From positions 1 through 7,387 of the forward strand of contig JAKOQD010000236.1 of the NCBI GenBank assembly GCA_029778515.1: a DNA stretch of 7,387 nucleotides, written 5' to 3'. Below are positions 1 to 5,724 of this stretch, one piece after another (positions within the stretch are counted from its first letter, which is position 1; the number at the start of each line of letters is the position of its first letter). Under the pieces are notes generated by a model, which was given only the letters and a program-made list of their open reading frames with translations, did no database searches and had not been told where the DNA came from. The DNA is from Actinomycetes bacterium (GTDB lineage: Bacteria; Actinomycetota; Actinomycetes; Propionibacteriales; Propionibacteriaceae). Made by a program: the position numbers and the translations under genes.

Positions 1-257
1 CCATTGCGGTCGCGGAAGGTGGCCAGCTTCGCAACCTGGTCAGGAGAAATACCCACAACCTGGTAGCCGGCCGCGACCAACTCGGCCAGAGCCGCGTCGA
101 AGTCGACCGCCTGGGTGGTGCAGCCAGGGGTCAGCGCGGCCGGGTAGAAGTAGACGATGACGCGTCTGCGGGGGTAGTCGGCCAGTGAGACGGGGTTGCC
201 GTCCGCGTCCGGAAGGGTGAAAGCGGGAGCAGGGCTGCCGACGGTGAGTTGCGCCAT
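1..257 (-). CDS. bcp: Bcp-type thiol peroxidase (peroxiredoxin), C-terminal part outside window
   Basis: The first 85 residues of a thioredoxin-dependent peroxiredoxin of the Bcp/PrxQ family, which reduces hydrogen peroxide and organic hydroperoxides in the cytoplasm. Reading from the ATG at 257, the protein opens with the family's G-x-x-A-P-x-F-x-L-P signature (residues 7-16). The beta strand VIVYFYP (33-39) and the active-site loop L-T-P-G-C-T (42-47) follow. Cys46 is the peroxidatic cysteine. In many Bcp proteins a resolving cysteine lies five residues later (C-T-x-x-A-C), but here that position is Val51. Catalysis would then need a resolving cysteine elsewhere or an external thiol; the rest of the protein is off the window. 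The VVGISPD motif after residue 65 is also typical. There is no Shine-Dalgarno sequence before the ATG, and a -10-like hexamer sits six bases upstream, so the transcript may be leaderless. It is divergent from the sugar transporter operon. Confidence 0.93.
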   Translation of the reverse strand, partial: MAQLTVGSPAPAFTLPDADGNPVSLADYPRRRVIVYFYPAALTPGCTTQAVDFDAALAELVAAGYQVVGISPDQVAKLATFRDRN

Positions 258-263
258 GGCCCA

Positions 264-269
264 AGATTA
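264..269 (-). promoter_or_regulatory. Candidate leaderless -10 box for bcp
   Basis: On the minus strand the hexamer TAATCT (5 of 6 to TATAAT) ends six bases before the A of the bcp ATG, where a transcript would be expected to start. The bases between (TGGGCC) contain no ribosome binding site. A weak -35-like TCGAAG lies about 18 bases further upstream (288-293). Leaderless mRNAs are common in actinobacteria, so I infer that transcription starts at or within a base or two of the start codon. Confidence 0.45.
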
Positions 270-365
270 GGGCACCGGCGGAGGTGGGCTTCGATGGGCA
301 ACCGGGTCGACACGCCGGGAAAGCTGCCGGAAAGGCCACCGAACCGGCCAGAATTCCATCTGGCT

Positions 366-393
366 TTGACTAGGCTGAATAGTCTGCTAAATG
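366..393 (+). promoter_or_regulatory. Candidate promoter of the transporter operon
   Basis: Two overlapping readings are possible. TAGGCT at 371-376 is a typical actinobacterial -10 box and would start transcription near 383, but it has no good -35. Alternatively TTGACT at 366-371 is a near-consensus -35 with a poor -10 (TAAATG at 388-393) after 16 bases. Either gives a leader of roughly 100-120 bases that holds the hairpins described below. The sequence TAGGCTGA occurs again before the DUF3618 gene (4042-4049), which favours the first reading. Confidence 0.4.
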
Positions 394-410
394 GTTACAG
401 CTTGATAACA

Positions 411-444
411 CTTCGACAACGGGGGCCCGTGAGCGTAGTCGAAG
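411..444. repeat. REP-like palindromic element (TTCGAC...GTCGAA type) in the leader of the transporter operon
   Basis: The outer arms CTTCGAC (411-417) and GTCGAAG (438-444) are perfect inverse complements. Inside lies a second palindrome, ACGGG (419-423) against CCCGT (426-430). The right half, GCCCGTGAGCGTAGTCGAAG, resembles the widespread intergenic palindrome of actinobacterial genomes built on TGAGCNTNGTCGAAGGG. I recognise that family from general knowledge, not from a search. It lies downstream of the candidate promoter, so it would be transcribed in the 5' leader. Confidence 0.6.
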
Positions 445-460
445 GGATAGAGTCCGAACA

Positions 461-477
461 CCCCTGGTTCTTAGGGG
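461..477. promoter_or_regulatory. Small palindrome before the binding-protein gene, possible operator
   Basis: CCCCT (461-465) and AGGGG (473-477) form a five-base inverted repeat around a seven-base centre, 16 bases upstream of the ribosome binding site of the binding-protein gene. It could be a repressor half-site pair or a short leader hairpin. No LacI-type regulator gene is present in the window, and the arms are short, so this is weak. Confidence 0.25.
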
Positions 478-504
478 CGACCTGACACAGAGAAGTGAGG
501 ACTC

Positions 505-1905
505 ATGTCACAACCACGGATGCGCGTACTAGCTGCCGCTGCCTCCGCCGTCGCACTGTTGGCTATGGCTGCCTGTAGTTCCGGCACCACGGCCACCTCG
601 GCTGCTCCTGGTGCCACCGGCACCACTTCGGCCACCGCCGACGAGAAGTGCGCGGCCTATGCCGAGTACGGCGATCTGACCGGCAAGACGATCTCGGTAT
701 TCACCTCGATCGCCGCGGACGCCGAGGCCAAGCCGCATACGGACTCCTACAAGCCGTTCGAGGAATGCACCGGCGCGACGATCAAGTACGAGGGCTCCCG
801 CGAGTTCGAGTCGCAGTTGCCTGTCCGCCTGCAGGCCGGCAACGCGCCCGACATCGCCTACATCCCGCAGCCGGGCCTGCTGCAGACCCTAGTTGCCGAC
901 AACCCGGGCAAGGTCTTCGAGGCGGGCGCACTGGCCACCAAGAACGTCGAGACCTACTACGACCCGGCCTGGAAGGGCTACGGCTCGGTGGACGGCAAGT
1001 TCTACGCGGTGCCGGTGGGCGCCAACGTGAAGTCGTTCGTCTGGTACTCGCCCAAGGCGTTCGCGGACAAGGGCTACGCCGTTCCGCAGACCTGGGACGA
1101 GCTGATCGCGCTCTCCGACAAGATCGTCGCCGACAATCCCGATGGCGATGTCAAGCCGTGGTGTGCGGGCATCGAGTCCGGCACCGCCACCGGCTGGCCG
1201 GCCACCGACTGGGTTGAGGACGTCATGCTGCGCGTCAATGGCCCGGAAGTCTACGACCAGTGGGTAAACCACGAGATCGCCTTCAACGACCCCAAGGTTG
1301 TTGCGGCGCTCGACCAGGTCGGCACCATCCTGCGTAACGACAAGTACGTAAATGGTGGGCTGGGCGACGTGAAGTCCATCGCCACTACTGCTTTCGCTGA
1401 CGCCGGCCTGCCCGTTGCCGACGGCACCTGCTACATGCACCGCCAGGCGTCCTTCTACCAGGCCAACTGGGATAAGGGCACCGTTGTGGGCGAGGACGGC
1501 GATGTCTGGGCCTTCTACTTGCCGAGCATGACCGCTGACTCCAAGCCGGTGCTGGGCGGTGGCGAGTTCGCCGCGGCCTTCTCCGATCGTCCCGAGGTGC
1601 AGGCGTTCCAGGCGTACCTGGCCAGCCCCGAGTGGAGCAACGCTAAGGCCATCGCCACCCCGAACGGTGGCTGGCTCTCGGCCAACAAGAAGCTGGACAT
1701 CAACAACCTGGTCAAGCCGGTCGACAAGCTGTCCTTCAGCATGCTGGCCGACGAGAAGGCCGTGTTCCGCTTCGATGGATCCGACTTGATGCCCAGCGCA
1801 GTTGGCGCTGGCGCCTTCTGGAAGCAGATGACCAACTGGATTGCCCTCGGCAAGACTAGCCAGGAAGCTGCCGACGCGATCGAGAAGGCCTGGCCGGCTA
1901 AGTAG
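505..1905 (+). CDS. aglE: AglE-like alpha-glucoside ABC transporter substrate-binding lipoprotein
   Basis: Extracellular sugar-binding lipoprotein of 466 residues, the capture subunit of a CUT1-type importer. It starts with a lipoprotein signal peptide: Arg5 and Arg7, a hydrophobic run from 8 to 20, then the lipobox M-A-A-C with Cys24 as the lipidated residue. A Ser/Thr/Ala/Gly linker follows. Family-1 binding-protein features include KYEGSREFES (94-103), RLQAGNAPDIAYIPQPG (108-124) and YAVPVGANVKSFVWYS (167-182). The stretch WCAGIESGTATGWPATDWVED (219-239) is what marks it as the AglE group. Cys49, Cys88, Cys220 and Cys309 could form two disulfides. The ATG at 505 follows a GTGAGG ribosome binding site; Met6 is a less likely start. 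The two permease genes follow after a strong hairpin. The substrate is inferred by family: an alpha-glucoside such as maltose, sucrose or trehalose. Confidence 0.88.
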   Translation: MSQPRMRVLAAAASAVALLAMAACSSGTTATSAAPGATGTTSATADEKCAAYAEYGDLTGKTISVFTSIAADAEAKPHTDSYKPFEECTGATIKYEGSREFESQLPVRLQAGNAPDIAYIPQPGLLQTLVADNPGKVFEAGALATKNVETYYDPAWKGYGSVDGKFYAVPVGANVKSFVWYSPKAFADKGYAVPQTWDELIALSDKIVADNPDGDVKPWCAGIESGTATGWPATDWVEDVMLRVNGPEVYDQWVNHEIAFNDPKVVAALDQVGTILRNDKYVNGGLGDVKSIATTAFADAGLPVADGTCYMHRQASFYQANWDKGTVVGEDGDVWAFYLPSMTADSKPVLGGGEFAAAFSDRPEVQAFQAYLASPEWSNAKAIATPNGGWLSANKKLDINNLVKPVDKLSFSMLADEKAVFRFDGSDLMPSAVGAGAFWKQMTNWIALGKTSQEAADAIEKAWPAK

Positions 1906-1923
1906 CCCGGGCATAAGGCAATC

Positions 1924-1968
1924 CACGTTGGGTCCGGGTACGCTTCGGCGGCGCCCGGACCCAACGTG
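1924..1968 (+). promoter_or_regulatory. Intercistronic hairpin between binding-protein and permease genes
   Basis: The arms 1924-1938 and 1954-1968 are 15-base perfect inverse complements. The 15-base loop contains a second small hairpin, CGC-TTCG-GCG (1941-1950), closed by a C(UUCG)G tetraloop, one of the most stable RNA loops. No run of T follows, so it is more likely an mRNA 3'-end stabiliser or partial terminator than a full stop. It begins 18 bases after the binding-protein stop and ends 20 bases before the permease start, the classic position for raising binding protein over permease. Confidence 0.85.
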
Positions 1969-1988
1969 CTCTCTGAGAGGACTCAACA

Positions 1989-2966
1989 ATGGAGTGGTTC
2001 CTTAAGCCCGAGACTCTCCCCGAGAAGATCGGGGTGATGGTTCTGGCCATCCTGCTTTTCGCGGCTGTGATGGGCTTGGTGCTGGCCGTGGTCGATCGGC
2101 CAAGGCTGCCAAGATGGGTGCCGGCCGTCGGTTACCTTGGTCCGGCCGTCCTGCTGATCACCTTTGGCCTGTTGTGGCCGGGTTTGAACACGATCAAGAA
2201 CTCGTTCTTCGATCGGCTCAGTCAGAACTTCGTCGGCATCGCCAACTACCAGACGATCTTCACCGACATGGGCTTCCTGATCGTGCTGCGCAACACGTTG
2301 CTGTGGGTGCTGCTGGTGCCCACCGTCGCGACGGCCCTCGGTCTGGTCTATGCGGTCTTGGTTGACCGGACCCGGGTGGAGAAGTTTGCGAAGACCCTGA
2401 TCTTCTTGCCGATGGCGATTTCGATGGTGGGTGCCTCGATCATCTGGAAGTTCATGTACGACATGAAGCCCGGTAAAACCCAGATCGGCCTGCTCAACCA
2501 GATCGTGGTCTGGCTTGGTGGCGAGCCGCAACCGTGGCTACTGAATCCGCCGCTGAACACCTTCATGATGATCGTCGTGATGGTCTGGATCCAGGCCGGC
2601 TTCGCCATGACCGTGCTATCGGCTGCGATCAAGGCGATTCCGGATGAGATCATCGAGGCCGCTAAGGTCGACGGCGTCACCGGAATCAAGCTGTTCTTCT
2701 ACGTGACTATTCCGAGTGTGCGTCCAGCAATCATCGTGGTGTTGACCACGATCGCCATGGGCACGTTGAAGTCCTTCGACATCGTCTACACGATGACCGG
2801 CGGCAACTTCGAAAGCTCGATCGTTGCGCAGGAGTTCTACGTGCAGAGCTTCGTGCAGGGACGGCCTGATATCGGCGCCGCGCTGGCGGTGCTGCTGTTC
2901 ATCATGATCACGCCGATCATCGTCTACAACGTTCGGCAGATGCGGATTTCGGAGGGGGAGCGATGA
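1989..2966 (+). CDS. aglF: AglF-like sugar ABC transporter permease
   Basis: First of two inner-membrane permease subunits of the importer (MalF/AglF type, 325 residues). It has an extra N-terminal hydrophobic segment (15-35) before the core. Further likely membrane segments lie near 46-64, 96-125, 136-153, 191-213, 243-260 and 295-313. The cytoplasmic EAA loop that docks the ATPase is complete: E223-A-A-x-x-D-G229 followed eleven residues later by I241-P242. The start is ATG 1989, with AGAGG eight bases upstream. Its last bases overlap the next gene as ATGA, indicating translational coupling and equal amounts of both permeases. No ATPase gene follows, so the docking partner must be encoded elsewhere. 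Confidence 0.93.
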   Translation: MEWFLKPETLPEKIGVMVLAILLFAAVMGLVLAVVDRPRLPRWVPAVGYLGPAVLLITFGLLWPGLNTIKNSFFDRLSQNFVGIANYQTIFTDMGFLIVLRNTLLWVLLVPTVATALGLVYAVLVDRTRVEKFAKTLIFLPMAISMVGASIIWKFMYDMKPGKTQIGLLNQIVVWLGGEPQPWLLNPPLNTFMMIVVMVWIQAGFAMTVLSAAIKAIPDEIIEAAKVDGVTGIKLFFYVTIPSVRPAIIVVLTTIAMGTLKSFDIVYTMTGGNFESSIVAQEFYVQSFVQGRPDIGAALAVLLFIMITPIIVYNVRQMRISEGER

Positions 2967-3859
2967 GCCTCGATACCCATGTGGTTGAGCAGCGCAAGCT
3001 CACCCGAAAGGAACAGCGTGACGTCGATTCCAAGACCCGGCTAGCCTCCCCGGGAGCGTCGCTGATCGCAGTTTTGATCGCGGTCTTCTGGACGATCCCG
3101 ACCGCAGGCCTGCTGATCACGTCCTTCCGTCCGCAGGCGGATATTCGGCGGACGGGGTGGTGGACGGCACTGTTGAACCCGAAGTTCACCCTGGACAACT
3201 ACATCGACACCCTCGGTGCGAACAACTTGGCGAACTCGTTCTTCAACTCGTTCATCATCACGATTCCGGCCGTGGTCATCCCGATCCTGCTGGCTCTGTT
3301 GGCGGCGTACGCGTTCGCGTGGATCGACTTCAAGGGACGCAACTTCCTGTTCGCGTTCGTGTTCGCACTGCAGGTGGTGCCGATTCAGGTGACCTTGCTG
3401 CCGCTGCTCACGCAGTACGTCCAGTGGGGTCTGGCCGGCACGCTGTGGACGGTGTGGCTATCGCACACTATTTTCGGGCTTCCTTTGGCCATCTTCCTGC
3501 TGCACAACTTCATGAAGGAGATTCCGCGCTCCTTGATTGAGGCTGCCCGGGTGGACGGTGCCGGTCACGTGCGGGTGTTCTTCCAGGTGCTGCTGCCGCT
3601 GTTGCTGCCAGCGATCGCGTCGTTCGGCATCTTCCAGTTCCTGTGGGTCTGGAACGACCTGCTGGTGTCGCTGACCTTCGCAGGTCCGGAATACTCCCCG
3701 ATCACCCGGGTGATCGGCGAACTCTCCGGCAGCTTCGGCAGCAAGTGGCACCTACTTTCCAGCGGTGCCTTCATCTCGATGCTGGTGCCGATGATCGTGT
3801 TCCTCTCGCTGCAACGGTACTTCGTCCGCGGTCTGCTGGCCGGTGGCGTGAAGGGCTGA
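2963..3859 (+). CDS. aglG: AglG-like sugar ABC transporter permease
   Basis: Second permease subunit (MalG/AglG type, 298 residues), pairing with the preceding gene product to form the sugar channel. A charged cytoplasmic tail (1-27) is followed by membrane segments near 31-53, 93-119, 127-148, 155-180, 209-230 and 265-283. The EAA loop reads E193-A-A-R-V-D-G199 and ends in L211-P212. The C-terminus Q-R-Y-F-V-R-G-L-L-A-G-G-V-K-G is the usual ending of MalG-type permeases. The ATG overlaps the previous gene's TGA by four bases (ATGA), and a strong GGAGGGGG ribosome binding site lies inside the preceding coding sequence. A strong terminator hairpin follows 15 bases after the stop, so this closes the operon; no glycosidase, ATPase or regulator is attached. 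Confidence 0.94.
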   Translation: MSLDTHVVEQRKLTRKEQRDVDSKTRLASPGASLIAVLIAVFWTIPTAGLLITSFRPQADIRRTGWWTALLNPKFTLDNYIDTLGANNLANSFFNSFIITIPAVVIPILLALLAAYAFAWIDFKGRNFLFAFVFALQVVPIQVTLLPLLTQYVQWGLAGTLWTVWLSHTIFGLPLAIFLLHNFMKEIPRSLIEAARVDGAGHVRVFFQVLLPLLLPAIASFGIFQFLWVWNDLLVSLTFAGPEYSPITRVIGELSGSFGSKWHLLSSGAFISMLVPMIVFLSLQRYFVRGLLAGGVKG

Positions 3860-3874
3860 GTTGTTCGTAGTTTG

Positions 3875-3908
3875 CCGAGGGCCTCTCCCAGGTGGGGGAG
3901 GCCCTCGG
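3875..3908 (+). terminator. Terminator of the transporter operon
   Basis: Arms 3875-3889 and 3894-3908 pair over 15 bases with one T-G wobble and a four-base loop (AGGT). The stem is GC-rich and begins 15 bases after the aglG-like stop. No T-tract follows, as is usual for actinobacterial terminators. The near-symmetry means it could also act on minus-strand transcripts. Confidence 0.85.
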
Positions 3909-3921
3909 TGCGTCCGCGCCT

Positions 3922-4017
3922 GGTGGAAAGATGGCTGAGCCCCCATTCCACCGTCATCCCGGCGCAGGCCGGGATCTCTCCCCGCCATCGTGGATCCAGG
4001 CTGCTTGACGAAGCCTG
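3922..4017. repeat. Cluster of REP-like palindromes upstream of the DUF3618 gene
   Basis: Three inverted repeats sit in a row. First, GGTGGAA (3922-3928) with TTCCACC (3946-3952). Second, ATCCCGGC (3956-3963) with GCCGGGAT (3968-3975) around the loop GCAG. Third, CAGGCT (3997-4002) with AGCCTG (4012-4017). The core GTCATCCCGGCGCAGGCCGG and the following GGATCCAGG match the general pattern of the very common bacterial intergenic repeat GTCATCCC...GGGATCCAG. That is recognition from memory, not from a search. The cluster lies between the operon terminator and the DUF3618 promoter. Confidence 0.7.
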
Positions 4018-4041
4018 CTGCGCCCATCGCAGGTACTGGCA

Positions 4042-4047
4042 TAGGCT
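4042..4047 (+). promoter_or_regulatory. Candidate -10 box for the DUF3618/lipoprotein pair
   Basis: TAGGCT lies 33 bases before the DUF3618 ATG and would start transcription near 4054, giving a leader of about 20 bases that still contains the ribosome binding site. The same TAGGCTGA octamer is present before the transporter operon (371-378). No convincing -35 lies at the right distance. Confidence 0.35.
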
Positions 4048-4064
4048 GAGCGGCAGGATCCTGC

Positions 4065-4070
4065 AGGAGG
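4065..4070 (+). promoter_or_regulatory. Strong ribosome binding site of the DUF3618 gene
   Basis: A perfect AGGAGG lies four bases before ATG 4075. It fixes the start of the DUF3618 protein and is the strongest Shine-Dalgarno sequence in the window. Confidence 0.8.
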
Positions 4071-4074
4071 AACG

Positions 4075-4365
4075 ATGAGCGAGACCACCAGGTCGAAGGC
4101 CGAAATTGAAGCCGAGATCGCCGCCGCTCGTGAGCGGTTGGCCGCGAGTGTGGAGGGCCTCTTCATGCAGGTGCACCCCAAGGCCGTGGTGGCGAACACC
4201 GTCAGCGAAGCCCGGGCGTTCGTCGCGAACGGCGCGCAGACCGTCAAAGCCGAATTGGTGAATGTGGACGGGAGCCTGCGCATCGAGCGTGTCGGTCTGA
4301 TCGCAGCCGCCGTGGCCGGATCGCTTGCGTTCCTGGCCACCGTCCGCTCGATCCTACGGAGGTAG
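4075..4365 (+). CDS. DUF3618 family small membrane protein
   Basis: A 96-residue protein of the DUF3618 family, whose function is not established. The N-terminal half carries the family pattern R-x-x-x-x-I-E-x-E-I-x-x-x-R-x-x-L-A-x-(S/T)-V-x-x-L (residues 6-29), a charged amphipathic helix, followed by H34-P-K-A as in the family's 'P-K' turn. The C-terminus has one likely transmembrane helix (about 73-90, VGLIAAAVAGSLAFLATV) and a short basic tail ending RSILRR. Topology is therefore probably a long soluble N-terminus with a C-terminal anchor. Its TAG stop shares its G with the GTG start of the following lipoprotein gene, which implies co-translation. In other actinobacteria I recall DUF3618 genes near bcp; here bcp lies 3.8 kb away, beyond the transporter operon. 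A role in envelope or stress biology is a guess. Confidence 0.85.
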   Translation: MSETTRSKAEIEAEIAAARERLAASVEGLFMQVHPKAVVANTVSEARAFVANGAQTVKAELVNVDGSLRIERVGLIAAAVAGSLAFLATVRSILRR

Positions 4366-5675
4366 TGCTGGTACCCGGACGCGTCCGCAGGGGGTTCGGT
4401 TGGTCGAGCTGGTCGAGACCCCTCGCGGCCGCATTGACACTGGTTACCCTCGCTGCTTGCACACCGGCCAGCCCGCCGCCCGCCCCGACGCCGACGATCG
4501 TGGACCCGTGGAGCGAGCATGGCCCGATCACCCTCGCGGCCGGCGACTCCGCGATCTGGCCCGAGCTGGTGACCGGCTGGAACTCACTGCACCCGGGGGA
4601 GCCGGTGACGTTGGTGAACCTGCCGGTGTCGTCGAATCGGCGTCTGGCGGCCATCACCGAGCGGGCGCAGGCGAATAGCGGGGAGTACACCGTGATCGCA
4701 CTGGAGCCGCCGTGGACCGGCGAACTTGCCGCCAAGGGCTGGCTGACCGAGTTGCCGGCGGGCCGATTCGCCGCTGACGGGATGGCCCCGGCCGCGTTTG
4801 CGTCCGCTTCGTGGCAGAAGACGCTGTACGCGTACCCGGTGACCACTGATGCCGGACTGCTCTACTACCGCAGCGACCTGCTGGCGGACGCGGGGGTGGC
4901 CGCGCCGGTCACACGGGCGGCGCTCCAGGCGTCCTGCCGGCAGGTCGGGGCAGACTCGGCTCGGTCATGCTTCGGGCTGTCGCTGGCGAAGGATGAGCCA
5001 CTGACGGTTGCCTTCACCGAAGCCGTGGTCGGGGCTGGTGGCCAGGTGCTGACCTCTGCCGGCGAACCCGGGGTGGAGAGTTCGGCTGCGGTCAGTGGAC
5101 TGGACCGGCTCGCCGAAGATCTCGATTCTCGAATCATCCCGGAGGCCGCGTTGTCCTGGAGTGAAGCGGACGCGGTCCGTGAGTTCGCCAAGGGCAACCT
5201 GGTGTTCCTGAGAGGCTGGGCGACGGCCGGTGCGGTGCTGGATTCGGCCACGCCGGGCACCGTGGTGGTGGGCAAGACCGGGCTGGCGCTACTGCCTGGA
5301 CAGACTGAGCCGGCCGCGTCCGTCCTTGGCGGGGAGAACCTCGCGATCTCTGCGTTCGCCCGGAACCGCGGGACAGCCGCCGACTTCCTGGCCTACGCGG
5401 CGTCGGACGTCACCCAGCGCCGCCTGGTGGAGAAGGGTTCGATCGGTCCGGTGCTGAGCGGGCTCTATGGCGACGCGGACCTGGTGGCCCGGCATCCGTA
5501 TCTATCCGTGCTGGACGCTGCTCTGAAGGCCGCTACGGTGCGGCCGGCGACGCAGCGGTACAGCGAAGTGACCCTGGCGATCCAGGATCAGGCCAACGGG
5601 GCGCTACGGGGCGAGAAGACCGCCGACCAGGCGCTCACCGAGCTGCAGGGAAGGCTTGAGGCGCTGCTCAAGTAG
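4365..5675 (+). CDS. Orphan family-1 extracellular solute-binding lipoprotein
   Basis: A 436-residue lipoprotein with the fold signature of ABC sugar-binding proteins. The signal peptide has basic residues Arg6, Arg8, Arg9 and Arg18, a hydrophobic core (20-31) and the lipobox L-A-A-C with Cys32 lipidated; a Pro-rich linker follows. The segment LYAYPVTTDAGLLYYRSDLLADAG (154-177) is the typical sugar-binding-protein motif, and GGENLAIS (about 320-330) is the usual late motif. Cys191 and Cys202 could form a disulfide. The GTG start overlaps the DUF3618 stop (TAGTG). The nearby GGAGG is only two bases from GTG, so initiation probably relies on coupling. No downstream start is possible without losing the signal peptide. 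No permease is adjacent and the gene is followed by a terminator, so it either serves a remote permease or does something else. It is not a duplicate of the AglE-like protein: the motifs differ. Confidence 0.85.
   Translation: MLVPGRVRRGFGWSSWSRPLAAALTLVTLAACTPASPPPAPTPTIVDPWSEHGPITLAAGDSAIWPELVTGWNSLHPGEPVTLVNLPVSSNRRLAAITERAQANSGEYTVIALEPPWTGELAAKGWLTELPAGRFAADGMAPAAFASASWQKTLYAYPVTTDAGLLYYRSDLLADAGVAAPVTRAALQASCRQVGADSARSCFGLSLAKDEPLTVAFTEAVVGAGGQVLTSAGEPGVESSAAVSGLDRLAEDLDSRIIPEAALSWSEADAVREFAKGNLVFLRGWATAGAVLDSATPGTVVVGKTGLALLPGQTEPAASVLGGENLAISAFARNRGTAADFLAYAASDVTQRRLVEKGSIGPVLSGLYGDADLVARHPYLSVLDAALKAATVRPATQRYSEVTLAIQDQANGALRGEKTADQALTELQGRLEALLK
4391..4422. repeat. REP-like element inside the lipoprotein signal-peptide codons
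   Basis: GGGGT (4391-4395) and ACCCC (4418-4422) pair around the segment GGTTGGTCGAGCTGGTCGAG, which holds a tandem TGGTCGAG(C/A). It resembles the frequent actinobacterial intergenic palindrome GGTTGGTCGAGCNTGTCGAAACC. Here it is translated, giving residues 10-19 (G-F-G-W-S-S-W-S-R-P) of the signal peptide n-region. Recognition of the repeat family is from memory. Confidence 0.5.
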
Positions 5676-5690
5676 GGTATTCCGGCAAAG

Positions 5691-5721
5691 CGAAAAGGCC
5701 CTGGTTTCCCAGGGCCTTTCG
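5691..5721. terminator. Bidirectional terminator between the lipoprotein gene and tRNA-Lys
   Basis: CGAAAAGGCCCTGG (5691-5704) pairs with CCAGGGCCTTTCG (5709-5721) with a single bulged A and the loop TTTC. On the plus strand it follows the lipoprotein stop by 15 bases. On the minus strand it comes 3 bases after the tRNA 3' end and is followed by the T-rich CCTTTTCGCTTT, a better intrinsic terminator in that direction. The two convergent units share it. Confidence 0.85.
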
Positions 5722-5724
5722 TTG

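Noticed and set aside
395..410. GTTA...TAAC inverted repeat as a LacI-type operator
   Set aside because: The arms are only four bases with a mismatched centre; chance is a sufficient explanation.
249..485. 78-codon plus-strand frame in the bcp/transporter intergenic region
   Set aside because: It overlaps the bcp start and translates the REP-like element; it has no ribosome binding site or conserved motif.
889..1989. Long minus-strand open frame (366 codons) opposite the AglE-like gene
   Set aside because: It is antisense to a clearly recognisable binding protein, has no known motif, and long antisense frames are expected in GC-rich coding DNA.
411..4017. Composite transposon or integrative element around the sugar operon
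   Set aside because: The two flanking repeats belong to different families, and there is no transposase, integrase or target-site duplication.
3565..4176. Minus-strand open frame of 203 codons across the aglG end, terminator and REP cluster
   Set aside because: It runs through a terminator and repeats and overlaps two real genes; its sequence has no family pattern.
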